Assembly: GCA_938023705.1 (NCBI GenBank)
Contig: CALJDJ010000095.1
Location: 1-64,000, forward strand
Length of the DNA stretch: 64,000 nucleotides
Origin: an uncultured Collinsella sp.
GTDB taxonomy: Bacteria > Actinomycetota > Coriobacteriia > Coriobacteriales > Coriobacteriaceae
Direction of reading: 5' to 3'
A program made the position numbers and the translations under genes. Shown piece by piece: positions 26,624 through 35,563 of the stretch. Numbering within the stretch: the first letter of the stretch is position 1; every line of letters starts with the position of its first letter. The notes below the pieces were generated by a model that worked only from the letters and a program-made list of their open reading frames with translations, was not told the origin of the DNA and searched no databases.

Positions 26624-27355
26624 TTAGCGGCGGGCGCGAAGCTTTTCGTAGCCGTCGGCAAAGAAGGCGACCGTCGCGGCATCAGACTCGGCGGCGTCGG
26701 CGTCGGTGGCAGGCACCACGCCGTGCTCGTCGCTTACCAGGAACAAGGCGCCCTTGAGCTGTGCGGGAATGTCTACGCGCGTGACCGGGATGCCCTTGGT
26801 CTGGGCCAGCTGCTCAATGAGCGTCGCCGTGCCGCACAGGCACTCGTCCGCCGGCGCCACAAAGGCAAGCTCGCCGTCGTCGACGGCAGCAAGCAGCTCG
26901 GGCGCCACGCCGGTTTCGTCGGCCTCGGAGCGGGCCTCGGCGGAGCGGGCGCGCAGCGCCTTGGCCGACGTGTCGGCCAGCGGCTCGTACTCCCCCACCG
27001 TCATGGCGGCGTTGCCGTTGATGTCGATCACCAGCATAAGCACGCCGTCGTGCGCGGTGTAATCGCCCTCGGCAAGCGACCACTCAACGTGCTGTTTGGC
27101 CCAGCTGAGCATGTTATGGGTAAGCGGTTCGCCCTGCACCAGACGCTCGGACAGCGCACGGATGTGACGGTTGAGCATGGGCACCTTTTTGTTGGACATG
27201 CGCCAACGGCAGACAAGCGCGGGCTTGTCGAGCGTGAACTTCTCGACCGCCTCCTGATTGGCGCAAAAGTCCTCGTACGCACGCTGATCCTCGGCATTGC
27301 CAAACAGCTCGGCATCATCAATCTGGGGCATGGTCATACCTTTCGTGTTAGTCAT
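26624..27355 (-). CDS. Hypothetical protein of 243 residues
   Basis: I do not recognise this family. The product is acidic, with no signal peptide, no clear membrane helix and no strong motif. It contains two Cys close together (ECLCGTATLIEQLAQ) about two-thirds along and an Asp/Ala-rich C-terminus. ATG 27355 has AGAGGACGGA before it; ATG 27331 with AAAGGT is an alternative. It is preceded by the purH terminator and so has its own transcript. An inverted repeat (AAATGATT / AATCATTT) at its 3' end may terminate it. Confidence 0.7.
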   Translation of the reverse strand: MTNTKGMTMPQIDDAELFGNAEDQRAYEDFCANQEAVEKFTLDKPALVCRWRMSNKKVPMLNRHIRALSERLVQGEPLTHNMLSWAKQHVEWSLAEGDYTAHDGVLMLVIDINGNAAMTVGEYEPLADTSAKALRARSAEARSEADETGVAPELLAAVDDGELAFVAPADECLCGTATLIEQLAQTKGIPVTRVDIPAQLKGALFLVSDEHGVVPATDADAAESDAATVAFFADGYEKLRARR

Positions 27356-27371
27356 TCCGTCCTCTTATACC

Positions 27372-27407
27372 AAAAAGACGGCCCTCCAAACGGAGCGGCC
27401 GTCTTTT
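27372..27407 (-). terminator. Terminator of purH
   Basis: AAAGACGGCC and GGCCGTCTTT form a 10-bp stem with an 11-base loop, with a T tail in the minus direction. It lies 30 bases after the purH stop codon. Confidence 0.85.
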
Positions 27408-27436
27408 GCAGAGATTATTTTGTCCCAGGGCGAAAC

Positions 27437-29044
27437 TTAGTGCCTAAAGTGGCGGGCGCCCGTAAAGACCATAGCAATATTGTGCTCGTTGCAGGCCTGG
27501 ATGCTCTCGTCGTCGCGCTTGGAGCCGCCGGGCTGAATGATGCAGGTCACGCCGTGCGCGGCAAGCACGTCGACGTTGTCGCGGAACGGGAAGAACGCGT
27601 CGCTTGCGCAAGCAAAGCCGCCCTTCTCCACGCCCTCGCGCTCGCAGAAGTCCTCGGCACGCTCGCAGGCCAGCAACGCGGAATCCACGCGGTTGGGCTG
27701 GCCGGGGCCCATGCCAATGCCGGCCTTGCCCTTAGAGACCAGGATGGCGTTGGACTTGACGCCCTTGCAGACCTTCCAGGCAAACTCGAGCTCGGCCATC
27801 TCGGCGTCGGTGGGCTTGCGGTCGGTGGGGAACGTAAAGGTCGCGGGATCCTCGGTCACGTGGTCGACCTCCTGCACCAGCATGCCGCCGTCGATGGAGC
27901 GCAGCTCCACCTGGGCGCCGTGGTCCACGCCGCCGGTCGCCAGCACGCGCAGGTTGGGGCGCTTGGCCATGCGCTCGAGCGCCTCGGCAGTGTAGCTCGG
28001 GGCGATGATAACCTCGACGAACTGCTTGTTCTGGTCGGCGAAATGCTCAACCAGCTCATAGGGTACCTCGCGGTTGCAGGCGATGATGCCACCGAAGGCG
28101 CTCTTGGGATCGCAGGCGAAGGCGCGGTCGTAGGCAGCCGTGATGTCCTCGGCAACGGCGGAGCCGCAGGGGTTCTGATGCTTGAGGATCACGCAGGCCG
28201 GCTCGTCGAACTCTCGGACCAGGTTCCAGGCGGCATCGGCGTCCAGATAGTTGTTGTAGCTGAGCGGCTTGCCCTGGATCTGCTCGGAGCCCACAAGCGG
28301 GAACTGAGAGCTCGCGGTGTTCTCGCAGCCCTCGGCAAAGCGATAGACCGTGGCCTTCTGCTGCGGGTTCTCGCCGTAGCGCAGGTCGTCGACCTTCTCC
28401 AGCGAGATCTCGAGCTTGGTAGAGGTGTCCGCCACGTCGCTTGCCTGGGCGGCGAGCCAACGGGAGATAGCCGTGTCGTAGGCGGCGGTAGTCTGGTAGA
28501 CCTTCACCTGCAGGCGACGACGGGTGGAAAGCGTGGTGCAACCGCCGGTCTCGCGCATCTCGGCAAGGACGGCGTCGTAGTCGGCCGGGTCGGAGATGAC
28601 GGTAACGCTCGCGGCGTTCTTGGCGGCAGAGCGCAGCATGGAGGGGCCACCGATGTCGATGTGCTCGATGGCATCCGCAAAGGTGACCTCGGGGTTGGCA
28701 ACGGTCTTCTCGAACTCGTACAGGTTGACGACGACCAGGTCGATCAGCTTAATGCCGTGCTGAGCGGCTTCCTGCATGTGCTGCTCGGAATCGCGACGGG
28801 CAAGCAGCGCGCCGTGAACCTTGGGATGCAGCGTCTTGACGCGGCCGTCCATCATCTCGGGATAGCCCGTAAACTCCTCGATGGGGGTTACGGGAACGCC
28901 CGCGTCCTCGATGGCACGAGCCGTGCCGCCCGTAGAGATGATCTCGACGCCAAAGTCGTCAACCAGCGTCCGTGCGAAATCGACGACGCCCGTCTTATCG
29001 GTAACCGAGATCAACGCGCGTGCGATCTTCACATCAGATCCCAT
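27437..29044 (-). CDS. purH: Bifunctional AICAR formyltransferase / IMP cyclohydrolase
   Basis: Catalyses the last two steps of IMP synthesis. The N-terminal cyclohydrolase domain (about 1-190) opens IARALISVTDKTGVVDFA and carries EIISTGGTA and GRVKTLHPKVHGALL. The formyltransferase domain contains KHQNPCGSAVAED and ends SDAFFPFRDNVD...GARHFRH. The 535 residues match the family. The start follows ACAGGAGGACTGC. No other purine gene is adjacent. Confidence 0.96.
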   Translation of the reverse strand: MGSDVKIARALISVTDKTGVVDFARTLVDDFGVEIISTGGTARAIEDAGVPVTPIEEFTGYPEMMDGRVKTLHPKVHGALLARRDSEQHMQEAAQHGIKLIDLVVVNLYEFEKTVANPEVTFADAIEHIDIGGPSMLRSAAKNAASVTVISDPADYDAVLAEMRETGGCTTLSTRRRLQVKVYQTTAAYDTAISRWLAAQASDVADTSTKLEISLEKVDDLRYGENPQQKATVYRFAEGCENTASSQFPLVGSEQIQGKPLSYNNYLDADAAWNLVREFDEPACVILKHQNPCGSAVAEDITAAYDRAFACDPKSAFGGIIACNREVPYELVEHFADQNKQFVEVIIAPSYTAEALERMAKRPNLRVLATGGVDHGAQVELRSIDGGMLVQEVDHVTEDPATFTFPTDRKPTDAEMAELEFAWKVCKGVKSNAILVSKGKAGIGMGPGQPNRVDSALLACERAEDFCEREGVEKGGFACASDAFFPFRDNVDVLAAHGVTCIIQPGGSKRDDESIQACNEHNIAMVFTGARHFRH

Positions 29045-29321
29045 GCAGTCCTCCTGTCTGGTACGCCGCCGTGCTCTGTGAGTCGGTGATACGTCGATCT
29101 GCAGCGCTCGCGCAGCGGCATTGAAAATACTGATTTAATGTAGCGCATCGAGCGCGTCGATGCACCCCGCAACGGTCGCATGTGCAGAAAAAGCTTGCGA
29201 GCGGAGGGCATGGGCGCAGCACCGGGCGCGGTGAGTTCATGGAACACAGGGGCACCATAATTAGATGCCAATGGCGTGGTAGAACTGTGCTCGATATGCA
29301 TCCGCAAAAGAAAGAGGCACT

Positions 29322-29963
29322 ATGGTCTCGCGGGTTCTCTACCGACCGTTTGACACCGAAGACTTCGACGCCATCGCGCTGATTCTGCAGCAGCTTTGGC
29401 ATAACAATTCGGATAACGATGAGTACAACCGCCTTGAGGCCGCGTGCGACCTTGCCTACTGCCTTTCGTCGTCGACGTTTTCGCAGGTTGCGGTGATTGA
29501 CGGTCAGGCGCGTGGCATTTCGCTCGCGCGTGCGGGACAGAGCTCCGGCGCCACCGTTAAGGAACATTGGATGGATACCGAACGCGCGCTGCTATCGCAG
29601 ATGCGTGAGCTGGAGCCCGATGCCTGCGCCGAGTATCTCTCGTTTGTACGCGCAACCATCCGAACCAACAACCGTCTGCTCGAGAGCAGCCCGTTGCCGC
29701 ACGACAACGAGGTCACGCTGCTTGCCGTGGATCGCGATGTCCATGGCCTGGGCGTTGGCACGGTTCTGCTCGATGCCGCAGTCTCGCACCTGTCCTCGCT
29801 TGGAGCGACGAGGGCGCACCTGTACACCGACTCCAACTGCTCGTGGAAGTTCTACGAGTTGCACGGCTTTAAGCGCACGGCCACGCACCGCGCCAACCGC
29901 GAAGAGCGCCGCCACGCCATGCCGCGCGAAAGCTTCCTCTACGAACTCGATCTAACAGCCTAG
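29322..29963 (+). CDS. GNAT-family N-acetyltransferase
   Basis: The acetyl-CoA-binding segment is VDRDVHGLGVGTVLLDAAVS (about residues 138-157), followed by the typical FYELHGFKR strand-helix end. The first 100 residues diverge from common GNATs. ATG 29322 follows AAAGAAAGAGG. Substrate is unknown. It is transcribed alone; small hairpin repeats begin 16 bases after its stop. Confidence 0.85.
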   Translation: MVSRVLYRPFDTEDFDAIALILQQLWHNNSDNDEYNRLEAACDLAYCLSSSTFSQVAVIDGQARGISLARAGQSSGATVKEHWMDTERALLSQMRELEPDACAEYLSFVRATIRTNNRLLESSPLPHDNEVTLLAVDRDVHGLGVGTVLLDAAVSHLSSLGATRAHLYTDSNCSWKFYELHGFKRTATHRANREERRHAMPRESFLYELDLTA

Positions 29964-29979
29964 CCCAAGCAGCCACACC

Positions 29980-30050
29980 TAGTCATTTAAGAACGTCCCC
30001 AATGACTGATCCCCAACAACTAGTCATTTAAGTCTGTCCCTAATGAGTGG
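29980..30050. repeat. Two tandem hairpin repeats with a GTCCC core
   Basis: TAGTCATTTAAG begins each unit (29980 and 30021). The first is closed by AATGACT, a perfect 7-bp stem with AGTCATT; the second by AATGAGT. The loops carry CGTCCCC and TGTCCC, echoing the GGGAC cores of repeats at 91, 2051, 16095 and 17361. Confidence 0.55.
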
Positions 30051-30196
30051 CCTAGGGGGTTTGTAGATAGCCGTGGTCAAAATACATCAAATATGAGTAC
30101 TGTTACCTTTTTAGTAGCAGCGATTCGGGGCATTTTTGATGCTTATAGGCATGACGACCAGCTGCACGAGCTGACGTAACTCCCCAAATGTTCAAT

Positions 30197-30243
30197 AAAA
30201 TGGGCTCCTAACGAGAAGTACTCTCATTAGGAGCCCATTATTA
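30197..30243. terminator. Bidirectional terminator between GNAT and DUF2207 genes
   Basis: AAAATGGGCTCCTAA pairs with TTAGGAGCCCATTATT around a smaller GAGA/TCTC hairpin. A and T tracts on both sides suit termination of both convergent transcripts. Confidence 0.85.
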
Positions 30244-30415
30244 TGTGCAAACATATGTGACCAACGCAGCAACAGTACTCATATTTGGCATTTTTTGTCC
30301 ACTGCCCCTTGCGCGAAGGTCCTCAGCGGAAAGTTTGACCCGTTTCGATGCACAAAAATGGGATGAATCTTCCCTGGCAACCGCCCAGAAAGATCCACCC
30401 CAAAGCAAGCGCTCA

Positions 30416-32362
30416 CTAGAACGTTCCGCCGCCGCCTCCGCCGACGCCGCCACCGCCGCCACCGGAAAAGCCGCCGCCGCTGCCGCCGCTCGAACTATCG
30501 GAACTCGAAGCCAGCTCGCGGATGGTCTCGTGGTACACATCGTTGAACGAATCGAGCGGGGACTCGTTGCCGTAGTGATGGTAATACCACCAGTAGCAGG
30601 GGTAGTTGTCGTAGAAATCGTCGCTGTTGCGCAGGTCCGCAGGCACGGCCTCGGCCAGCTGTCGCAGCACTTCTTTCGAAACGCCCAGGGCAACGCCCAT
30701 CACCAGCAGTTTGTTCCACAAGATCAGGTCGCTGGGAATGGCCTCCTTCAGGCGCGTAAAGTCCTCAAGCCAATGCTTGAGCGCTTTACAGCGAGCCGCC
30801 ACCTCGGCGCCCTCCGGCGTGTAGCGACGGAAGGTGCAGCTCAGGACAAAGCCCACGATCGTGACGGGGATCGAGATCATAGCGGCACCGACATTGGCAT
30901 CCGCAAAGTCGGCATAGAACAGAGAGCCCAAAATGCCACAGACAATAATGATGCCGAGAACCAAGCCGGCAACCAGGGCGATGGTGCCGTCCGAGGCGAT
31001 AAGCTCGCGCGCCTCCAGCTTGCCCTTAACCGTGCTCTGATAGTCCTCGAGCTTGTCGCCAACAGATGTGGTGCGCTCGCTAGCGTACTCCTCCAGCTCG
31101 CTAAACGTGCGCGAACGGACTCCGTCCTTATCGGGCTTAACGCCGGCGAAGAAGACCTTGAGCACATCGCGATCGATGCCGTCCTTCTTGGCAGCCTTCC
31201 AGGCCTCGTCGGTCACTGTGATGCGATACGTCTGCTCCTCTTTTTCGCGACGGAGCAGACCCTTCTTCTTGGTCTCGGTCGCTTCTTCCAGCTTGATCAC
31301 GCGGTCGTCGGTAAGCTTCATAAGCGTGGCGATATATGCCTGATCGGGCACCTCGTTCCAGCTCATGAGGGCCGAAAGCACGGCGGGATGGTCGGCCGAA
31401 GGCACATCGCGGAAATATTCGTCCTGGAAAAGCGGCTTGGGCTTGCGGCGGCGCAGCTTGAGCACAACGATTGTGCCGGTAAAGGCCACCGCCGCGACAA
31501 CACTTAGCACGGCAAGCGCATTGGCAATCATGCGAGCGTGAGCGCGGCGAGCGTTGGCCTCGTCGGCCCATTCCTTCTCTTCGCTCAGAATCGTCGACAT
31601 GCGCTTTTCGCCCGAGACGGCAAGCTGCGGCACCCAGTCGCTGGGGAAGGCGATGCGTGCCTCGGCGAATTCGCCCTCATGCACGCAGGGAATGGTATAG
31701 GTGACCATGGGCTCGTCCGCATCGAGCGACACGTCGCCCGTCAGCGGGCCGTGGCCCCATGCGCGGAAGTTATCGCCCTTGACGGCAGCCGTCCCGGCAG
31801 CGGCATTTGCAAAGTAGACTTCCATCTCGACGTCATCGGAGTCCGCAGACCAGCCGTCACCCACAAATTTCCAGTAGAGCTCGGCGGTATCGGCCCAGTT
31901 CATAACCGCACCGGTCATGGAATAACTCACGTAGTAGATTGCGCTGTCGCCGCTCTCGTGAGGGCTGAACACCTTAATCTTTACGCCGTCGTCGGACTGC
32001 TCCACCGTGTAAACGCCGTCGTCGCCTTTATTTGCGCTGTCGACCTTGTTAAACGCAGTGTCGTCTTCCTCGACGCTCAGCACATTGACGACCACCGAGC
32101 CGCCTTGCTGGTTAGAGCCTGTATTGATATCCCAATACACGCCGTTAATGTCATCGTCGAAATCGAACTGGCGTCCCTCGACAACGGTCAGCGAGCCATC
32201 GGCCTCAACCGTGGCACCGATATAGGTTTGGCTCATGGAGTAGCCGTCGGCGTGCGCGACGGCAGGCAGCAGCAACAACGCAAGCGCGACGAGTGCGCAG
32301 ACGGAAGCGAACCGCGCAAACAGGCGGCGCTGCCGACAGGGCTGGGCAACGGGGGCGTTCAT
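30416..32362 (-). CDS. DUF2207-type membrane protein with glycine-rich tail
   Basis: A signal peptide (about residues 12-38, ending AVAHADG) precedes a large extracellular beta-rich domain, one membrane helix near residue 285, a cytoplasmic region, two more membrane helices near 480-530 and a Gly/Ser tail. This matches the predicted-membrane-protein family DUF2207, whose function is unknown. ATG 32362 follows AAGGATG; a longer frame from 32419 has no ribosome-binding site. Within the tail, residues after SSSDSSSGG are almost all Gly. Confidence 0.85.
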   Translation of the reverse strand: MNAPVAQPCRQRRLFARFASVCALVALALLLLPAVAHADGYSMSQTYIGATVEADGSLTVVEGRQFDFDDDINGVYWDINTGSNQQGGSVVVNVLSVEEDDTAFNKVDSANKGDDGVYTVEQSDDGVKIKVFSPHESGDSAIYYVSYSMTGAVMNWADTAELYWKFVGDGWSADSDDVEMEVYFANAAAGTAAVKGDNFRAWGHGPLTGDVSLDADEPMVTYTIPCVHEGEFAEARIAFPSDWVPQLAVSGEKRMSTILSEEKEWADEANARRAHARMIANALAVLSVVAAVAFTGTIVVLKLRRRKPKPLFQDEYFRDVPSADHPAVLSALMSWNEVPDQAYIATLMKLTDDRVIKLEEATETKKKGLLRREKEEQTYRITVTDEAWKAAKKDGIDRDVLKVFFAGVKPDKDGVRSRTFSELEEYASERTTSVGDKLEDYQSTVKGKLEARELIASDGTIALVAGLVLGIIIVCGILGSLFYADFADANVGAAMISIPVTIVGFVLSCTFRRYTPEGAEVAARCKALKHWLEDFTRLKEAIPSDLILWNKLLVMGVALGVSKEVLRQLAEAVPADLRNSDDFYDNYPCYWWYYHHYGNESPLDSFNDVYHETIRELASSSDSSSGGSGGGFSGGGGGGVGGGGGGTF

Positions 32363-32419
32363 AGGCACATCCTTGTCTGTGGTACCAGTAGCGTCATTGT
32401 CCCACGTTTGCGAGTTCAT

Positions 32420-32870
32420 GTGACGAACATCTAGGTCAGCGGAGCGTCAAAACAGGACAAAAGTCACGCCCGCCGCCGGCACCTGGGGACGTTCCTTATC
32501 TGCCGGCAATCTGGGACACTCCTTGGCATAGCCCGCTCCGGCAATAGATACCACTTCATAGCTCCATCACAGGTGTAGCGGCTTTGTGTGGGCGCGGCAT
32601 GCGCTGATTGAGCCGCCAGTTGAGGGGCATAAAGCAGTTGAGCGAAAACGGTTTGCCCCTTTGCCGTCCGCTTGAGGATCATGTCCCCCTTTTCCGCGGA
32701 AACCCCGGCAGTTGCGAAGAGCTGCCGGGGTTTCTGTCGTTTGAGGGCTAGATTGATTGACGACGATTAAGGCGCCGAGCCGGTGGTCCGGCACGCGCAA
32801 CGTGTGGCCTCAGCAACTTGCAGGCCACGGCAGCGTCTCCCCCACCACGCCCCGCGCTATACTCGTCCGC
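32420..32870. other. Intergenic region with hairpins upstream of gluQ
   Basis: Contains a hairpin with arms GCCGGCA (32476-32482) and TGCCGGC (32502-32508) and a loop with the GGGGAC repeat core, and a terminator at 32701-32735. ORFs here have no credible start or composition. Confidence 0.5.
32701..32735 (+). terminator. Hairpin terminator
   Basis: AACCCCGGCA pairs with TGCCGGGGTT over a 15-base loop, followed by TCTGTCGTTT. No plus-strand gene is evident just upstream, so it may protect gluQ from read-through or act for an unseen small transcript. Confidence 0.65.
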
Positions 32871-33875
32871 ATGGACATCAACGCACGCAACATAGCAACA
32901 ACCGCCGCCGACGCGCCAACGACGCCGGCCGCTCCCGCGCCCGTCGTGGGGCGCTTCGCCCCGTCGCCCTCGGGCCGTATGCACCTGGGCAACGTGTTCA
33001 GCTGCCTGTGCGCATGGCTTTCGGCCCGCAGCCAGGGCGGCAGCATCGTGTTACGCATTGAGGACCTGGACGATCGCTGCAAGCGCCCGGAACTTGCCGC
33101 CCAATTGATTGACGACCTGGCCTGGCTGGGGCTGGAGTGGGACGAAGGCCCCTACTACCAGCACGACCGCCTAGACCTGTACGAGAGCGCCTTGCGCCGG
33201 CTGAAAGACGCCGGCCTCACCTATCCCTGCTTTTGCACACGCGCCGAGCTCCACGCCGCGAGTGCACCGCACGCGAGCGACGGCACGCCCATCTACCGTG
33301 GCGCCTGCCGAAGTCTTTCGGCCGAGGAGGTGGCCCGCCGCAGCGCCCTGCGCGCCCCGGCCACACGTCTGCGCGTGCCCACCGTCGACGACCTCGCAGA
33401 CGACGTGATCGAATTTGTGGATCGCACGTACGGCGCCCAATGCGAAGCACTCGCCACCGAGTGCGGCGACTTTTTGGTGCGCCGCAGCGACGGCGTGTTT
33501 GCCTATCAGCTAGCCGTGGTGGTCGACGACGCTGCCATGGGCGTCACCGAGGTCGTGCGCGGATGCGACCTGCTGGGGTCCACGCCGCGCCAGATCTATC
33601 TGCAGCACCTGTTGGGACTGCCCACGCCGCACTACGCACATATTCCGCTGCTCATGGCACCGGACGGCCGCCGCCTTTCCAAACGAGACCGCGATCTGGA
33701 CCTGGGCGAACTCCGCGCCCGCTTTGGCACGCCCGAAGCGCTGCTGGGCTGGCTCGCCGGGCAAACGGGCATCGCGCCGGACACCACGCCGCGCTCTGCC
33801 GAGCGGCTGGTCGAGCACTTTAGCTGGGACGTCATCCGCGCGCACCGCGAGAACATCACCGTAATGGCCGAGTAG
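32871..33875 (+). CDS. gluQ: Glutamyl-Q tRNA(Asp) synthetase
   Basis: A truncated glutamyl-tRNA synthetase paralogue that attaches Glu to queuosine at the wobble position of tRNA-Asp. HIGH-type signature PSPSGRMHLGN, zinc-site Cys pair in CFCTRAEL with a later Cys in YRGACRS, and KMSKS-type RRLSKRDRD are visible; the anticodon-binding domain is absent. Start ATG 32871 has no strong ribosome-binding site and gives a 40-residue Ala/Thr/Pro-rich leader; a start nearer VVGRFAPSPSG is possible only without ATG. About 335 residues. Confidence 0.9.
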   Translation: MDINARNIATTAADAPTTPAAPAPVVGRFAPSPSGRMHLGNVFSCLCAWLSARSQGGSIVLRIEDLDDRCKRPELAAQLIDDLAWLGLEWDEGPYYQHDRLDLYESALRRLKDAGLTYPCFCTRAELHAASAPHASDGTPIYRGACRSLSAEEVARRSALRAPATRLRVPTVDDLADDVIEFVDRTYGAQCEALATECGDFLVRRSDGVFAYQLAVVVDDAAMGVTEVVRGCDLLGSTPRQIYLQHLLGLPTPHYAHIPLLMAPDGRRLSKRDRDLDLGELRARFGTPEALLGWLAGQTGIAPDTTPRSAERLVEHFSWDVIRAHRENITVMAE

Positions 33876-33930
33876 TCAAACGCCCTGCCCCCTTCACTAC
33901 CCCCCCCCGACGAGTGCGTAATTCTGTATC

Positions 33931-33959
33931 TTGTTATGTACGGAATAGTTCCGTACAAT
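33931..33959 (+). promoter_or_regulatory. Promoter with autoregulatory operator of the toxin-antitoxin pair
   Basis: TTGTTA (33931-33936) and TACAAT (33954-33959) are 17 bases apart. A perfect palindrome, TGTACGGAA / TTCCGTACA with a TAG centre (33937-33957), fills the spacer and overlaps the -10 box. It lies 20 bases before the antitoxin gene. This is what is expected for a ribbon-helix-helix antitoxin repressing its own promoter. Confidence 0.8.
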
Positions 33960-33979
33960 GATGCAAAGGAGGTTTTACC

Positions 33980-34246
33980 ATGCCAACGATTGAGAAACAG
34001 CGCCGTATGGATCTAAGGCTGACCGAGCGTCAACGCCTTACTTACGAGCGCGCCGCGGCCTTGCGCGGGCAAACTCTCACCCAATGGGCCACGGCTCACC
34101 TTGACGAGAGCTCCGCACGTGACATCGCCGAGGCGTCAACAACCTATCTTTCTCCTGATGGTTTTGATGCATTTTGCGAAATGCTCGACTCACCCATGCC
34201 CCAAGCCGCAAAAGCGTTGCTCGACCGTAAAGCGATTTGGGAATGA
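33980..34246 (+). CDS. DUF1778-family (TacA-like) antitoxin
   Basis: The 88-residue protein has an N-terminal ribbon-helix-helix (RRMDLRLTERQRLTYERAAALRG) for DNA binding and a C-terminal segment expected to wrap the toxin. In characterised pairs the antitoxin and GNAT toxin complex represses the promoter. ATG follows AAAGGAGG. It shares an ATGA overlap with the toxin gene, and a perfect palindromic operator lies just upstream. Confidence 0.9.
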   Translation: MPTIEKQRRMDLRLTERQRLTYERAAALRGQTLTQWATAHLDESSARDIAEASTTYLSPDGFDAFCEMLDSPMPQAAKALLDRKAIWE

Positions 34247-34716
34247 GCACGTTTACCAAGCCCGTTCAACTCCCCGTTGGTCAAGGCATCGAGGCTTTCC
34301 ACTGCGGTAATACCCTTGTAGACGGATGGGCTAAAAACAGATCAGCCTCGGCGCGAAGAAGAGGGTCGGCGGTTATATACGCATCGTATTACGACGGCGC
34401 AGTCGCCGGGTTCTATACGCTATGTACGCACTCCGTAGCTCGCGAAAATGTTGACGGAGGATGGTTCGTTCGGAACTCCCCCTCCCAAGTTCCCGCAGTG
34501 TTGCTTGGAATGATGGGGGTTGATGAGAAATTCAAGGGGCTTGGCCTGGGAGCATCGTTGCTCAAAGATGCCATCGAAAACGCCTTGAAAATTTCTGCCC
34601 TAGCGGGAGCGCGAGCTTTGGTTGTCGATCCAGTAGATGATGAGGCGGCAGCGTTCTATGCGCATTTCGGCTTTGCAGCCCTACCCGGCACCAACCGAAT
34701 GGCGTTGAAACTCTAG
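34243..34716 (+). CDS. GNAT-family toxin (TacT-like)
   Basis: Toxins of this class acetylate the amino acid on charged tRNAs and stop translation. The acetyl-CoA loop is EKFKGLGLGASLL and the C-terminal Tyr lies in AAAFYAHFGF, which suits this class. ATG 34243 overlaps the antitoxin stop. The 157-residue length is typical. Activity and tRNA target are inference from the family. Confidence 0.88.
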   Translation: MSTFTKPVQLPVGQGIEAFHCGNTLVDGWAKNRSASARRRGSAVIYASYYDGAVAGFYTLCTHSVARENVDGGWFVRNSPSQVPAVLLGMMGVDEKFKGLGLGASLLKDAIENALKISALAGARALVVDPVDDEAAAFYAHFGFAALPGTNRMALKL

Positions 34717-34744
34717 ACCGCCAGCAGCATCTCCTCCAGCTCCC

Positions 34745-34810
34745 AGTATGCCTTAAGTTACCCTACAGATAATGACTATTGCCAAAATGTAGGGTAACTA
34801 CCCAAGGCAT
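34745..34810. repeat. Palindrome between the TA pair and metallophosphoesterases
   Basis: AGTTACCCTACA (34754-34765) pairs exactly with TGTAGGGTAACT; outer bases TGCCTT and AAGGCA extend the symmetry. It lies between convergent genes and could terminate both or be a small repeat. Confidence 0.6.
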
Positions 34811-34837
34811 CATACGAAGAGCTCGCTATGCCTGCCC

Positions 34838-35563
34838 CTACGCAACGTCCCAGGGCTGGAGCTCGCCGCCCAGGCGAACGATGCAGTCGTAGAGCACGGT
34901 ATGGCGCTCGGCCGGGTTGGCATCCCGATGGAAATGCCCGTAATACCAGCACTTGTAATCCAAGCGGTCTTCCAGCTCATCGAAAAATGCCGTAAGCCGA
35001 TCAACGGCGGGGGAATTCCAGCCGGGGGCCGGATAAAGCGTGGGCGAAAGCATGCGCGTAGAGCAGGTGTGGGTGACCACGTAGTCGACCTTCCAACCCA
35101 CGCTGTCGAGCTTTGCCCGCGCCTCCTCAAAGTTGCGCTCGTCCGGCAGTTCCTGCGGCCACCAGCTGGAATAGGGAATGCGGTATTCTTTGTCCACGCT
35201 CGTGGCGCCGCCCATGGTAAAGATCGTTGAGCCGTCGAGCTCAAAAACCTCGCCGCGCGTCAGGCGCCGTATGGGGGAGGTATCCGACAGACGCTGCGTC
35301 AGCCCACCGTGCCACAGCTCCATGGGACGCTCCGCCCAGTGATCGAAACGCTCGTGGTTGCCGTCGACGAACAGCACGGTATAGGGGCGCGACTCCAGCC
35401 AAGCGATGTCGGCACATTCCTCGGCAGAGAAATCCCAGGGAAAGCCAAAGTCGCCCGCGATAATCAGATAGTCGCCGCTCGTCAGGCTATCCCCAAGGTC
35501 CCAATCGCGCAGCTTTTGCATGTCGAGGCCGCCATGAATATCGCCCGTCACATAGACTGTCAT
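34838..35563 (-). CDS. Metallophosphoesterase
   Basis: Calcineurin-like fold with the two-metal motif set GDIHG (residues 7-11), GDFGF, GNHE, a His in THTCS and GHFH. The 241 residues are soluble. It is a close paralogue of the gene at 36208-36963, sharing the motif order, WWPQELP/WWPEEMP and the VDYVVTH strand. The first codon overlaps the stop of the middle gene by ATGA. The substrate may be a nucleotide, protein phosphate or nucleic acid and cannot be told. Confidence 0.88.
   Translation of the reverse strand: MTVYVTGDIHGGLDMQKLRDWDLGDSLTSGDYLIIAGDFGFPWDFSAEECADIAWLESRPYTVLFVDGNHERFDHWAERPMELWHGGLTQRLSDTSPIRRLTRGEVFELDGSTIFTMGGATSVDKEYRIPYSSWWPQELPDERNFEEARAKLDSVGWKVDYVVTHTCSTRMLSPTLYPAPGWNSPAVDRLTAFFDELEDRLDYKCWYYGHFHRDANPAERHTVLYDCIVRLGGELQPWDVA

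Larger units (their letters stand above)
29964..30415. other. Repeat-rich intergenic region between convergent genes
   Basis: Holds two tandem small hairpin repeats (29980-30050), a 17-bp inverted repeat pair (30088-30104 and 30271-30287) and a strong two-way terminator (30197-30243). No coding gene is supported. Confidence 0.6.

Noticed and set aside
26723..29089. 788-residue plus-strand open frame opposite purH
   Set aside because: purH on the minus strand is unmistakable; the plus frame is a shadow with no family features.
34717..34837. Riboswitch before the metallophosphoesterase genes
   Set aside because: The palindrome lies at the 3' side of the minus-strand operon, so it is more likely a terminator or repeat.
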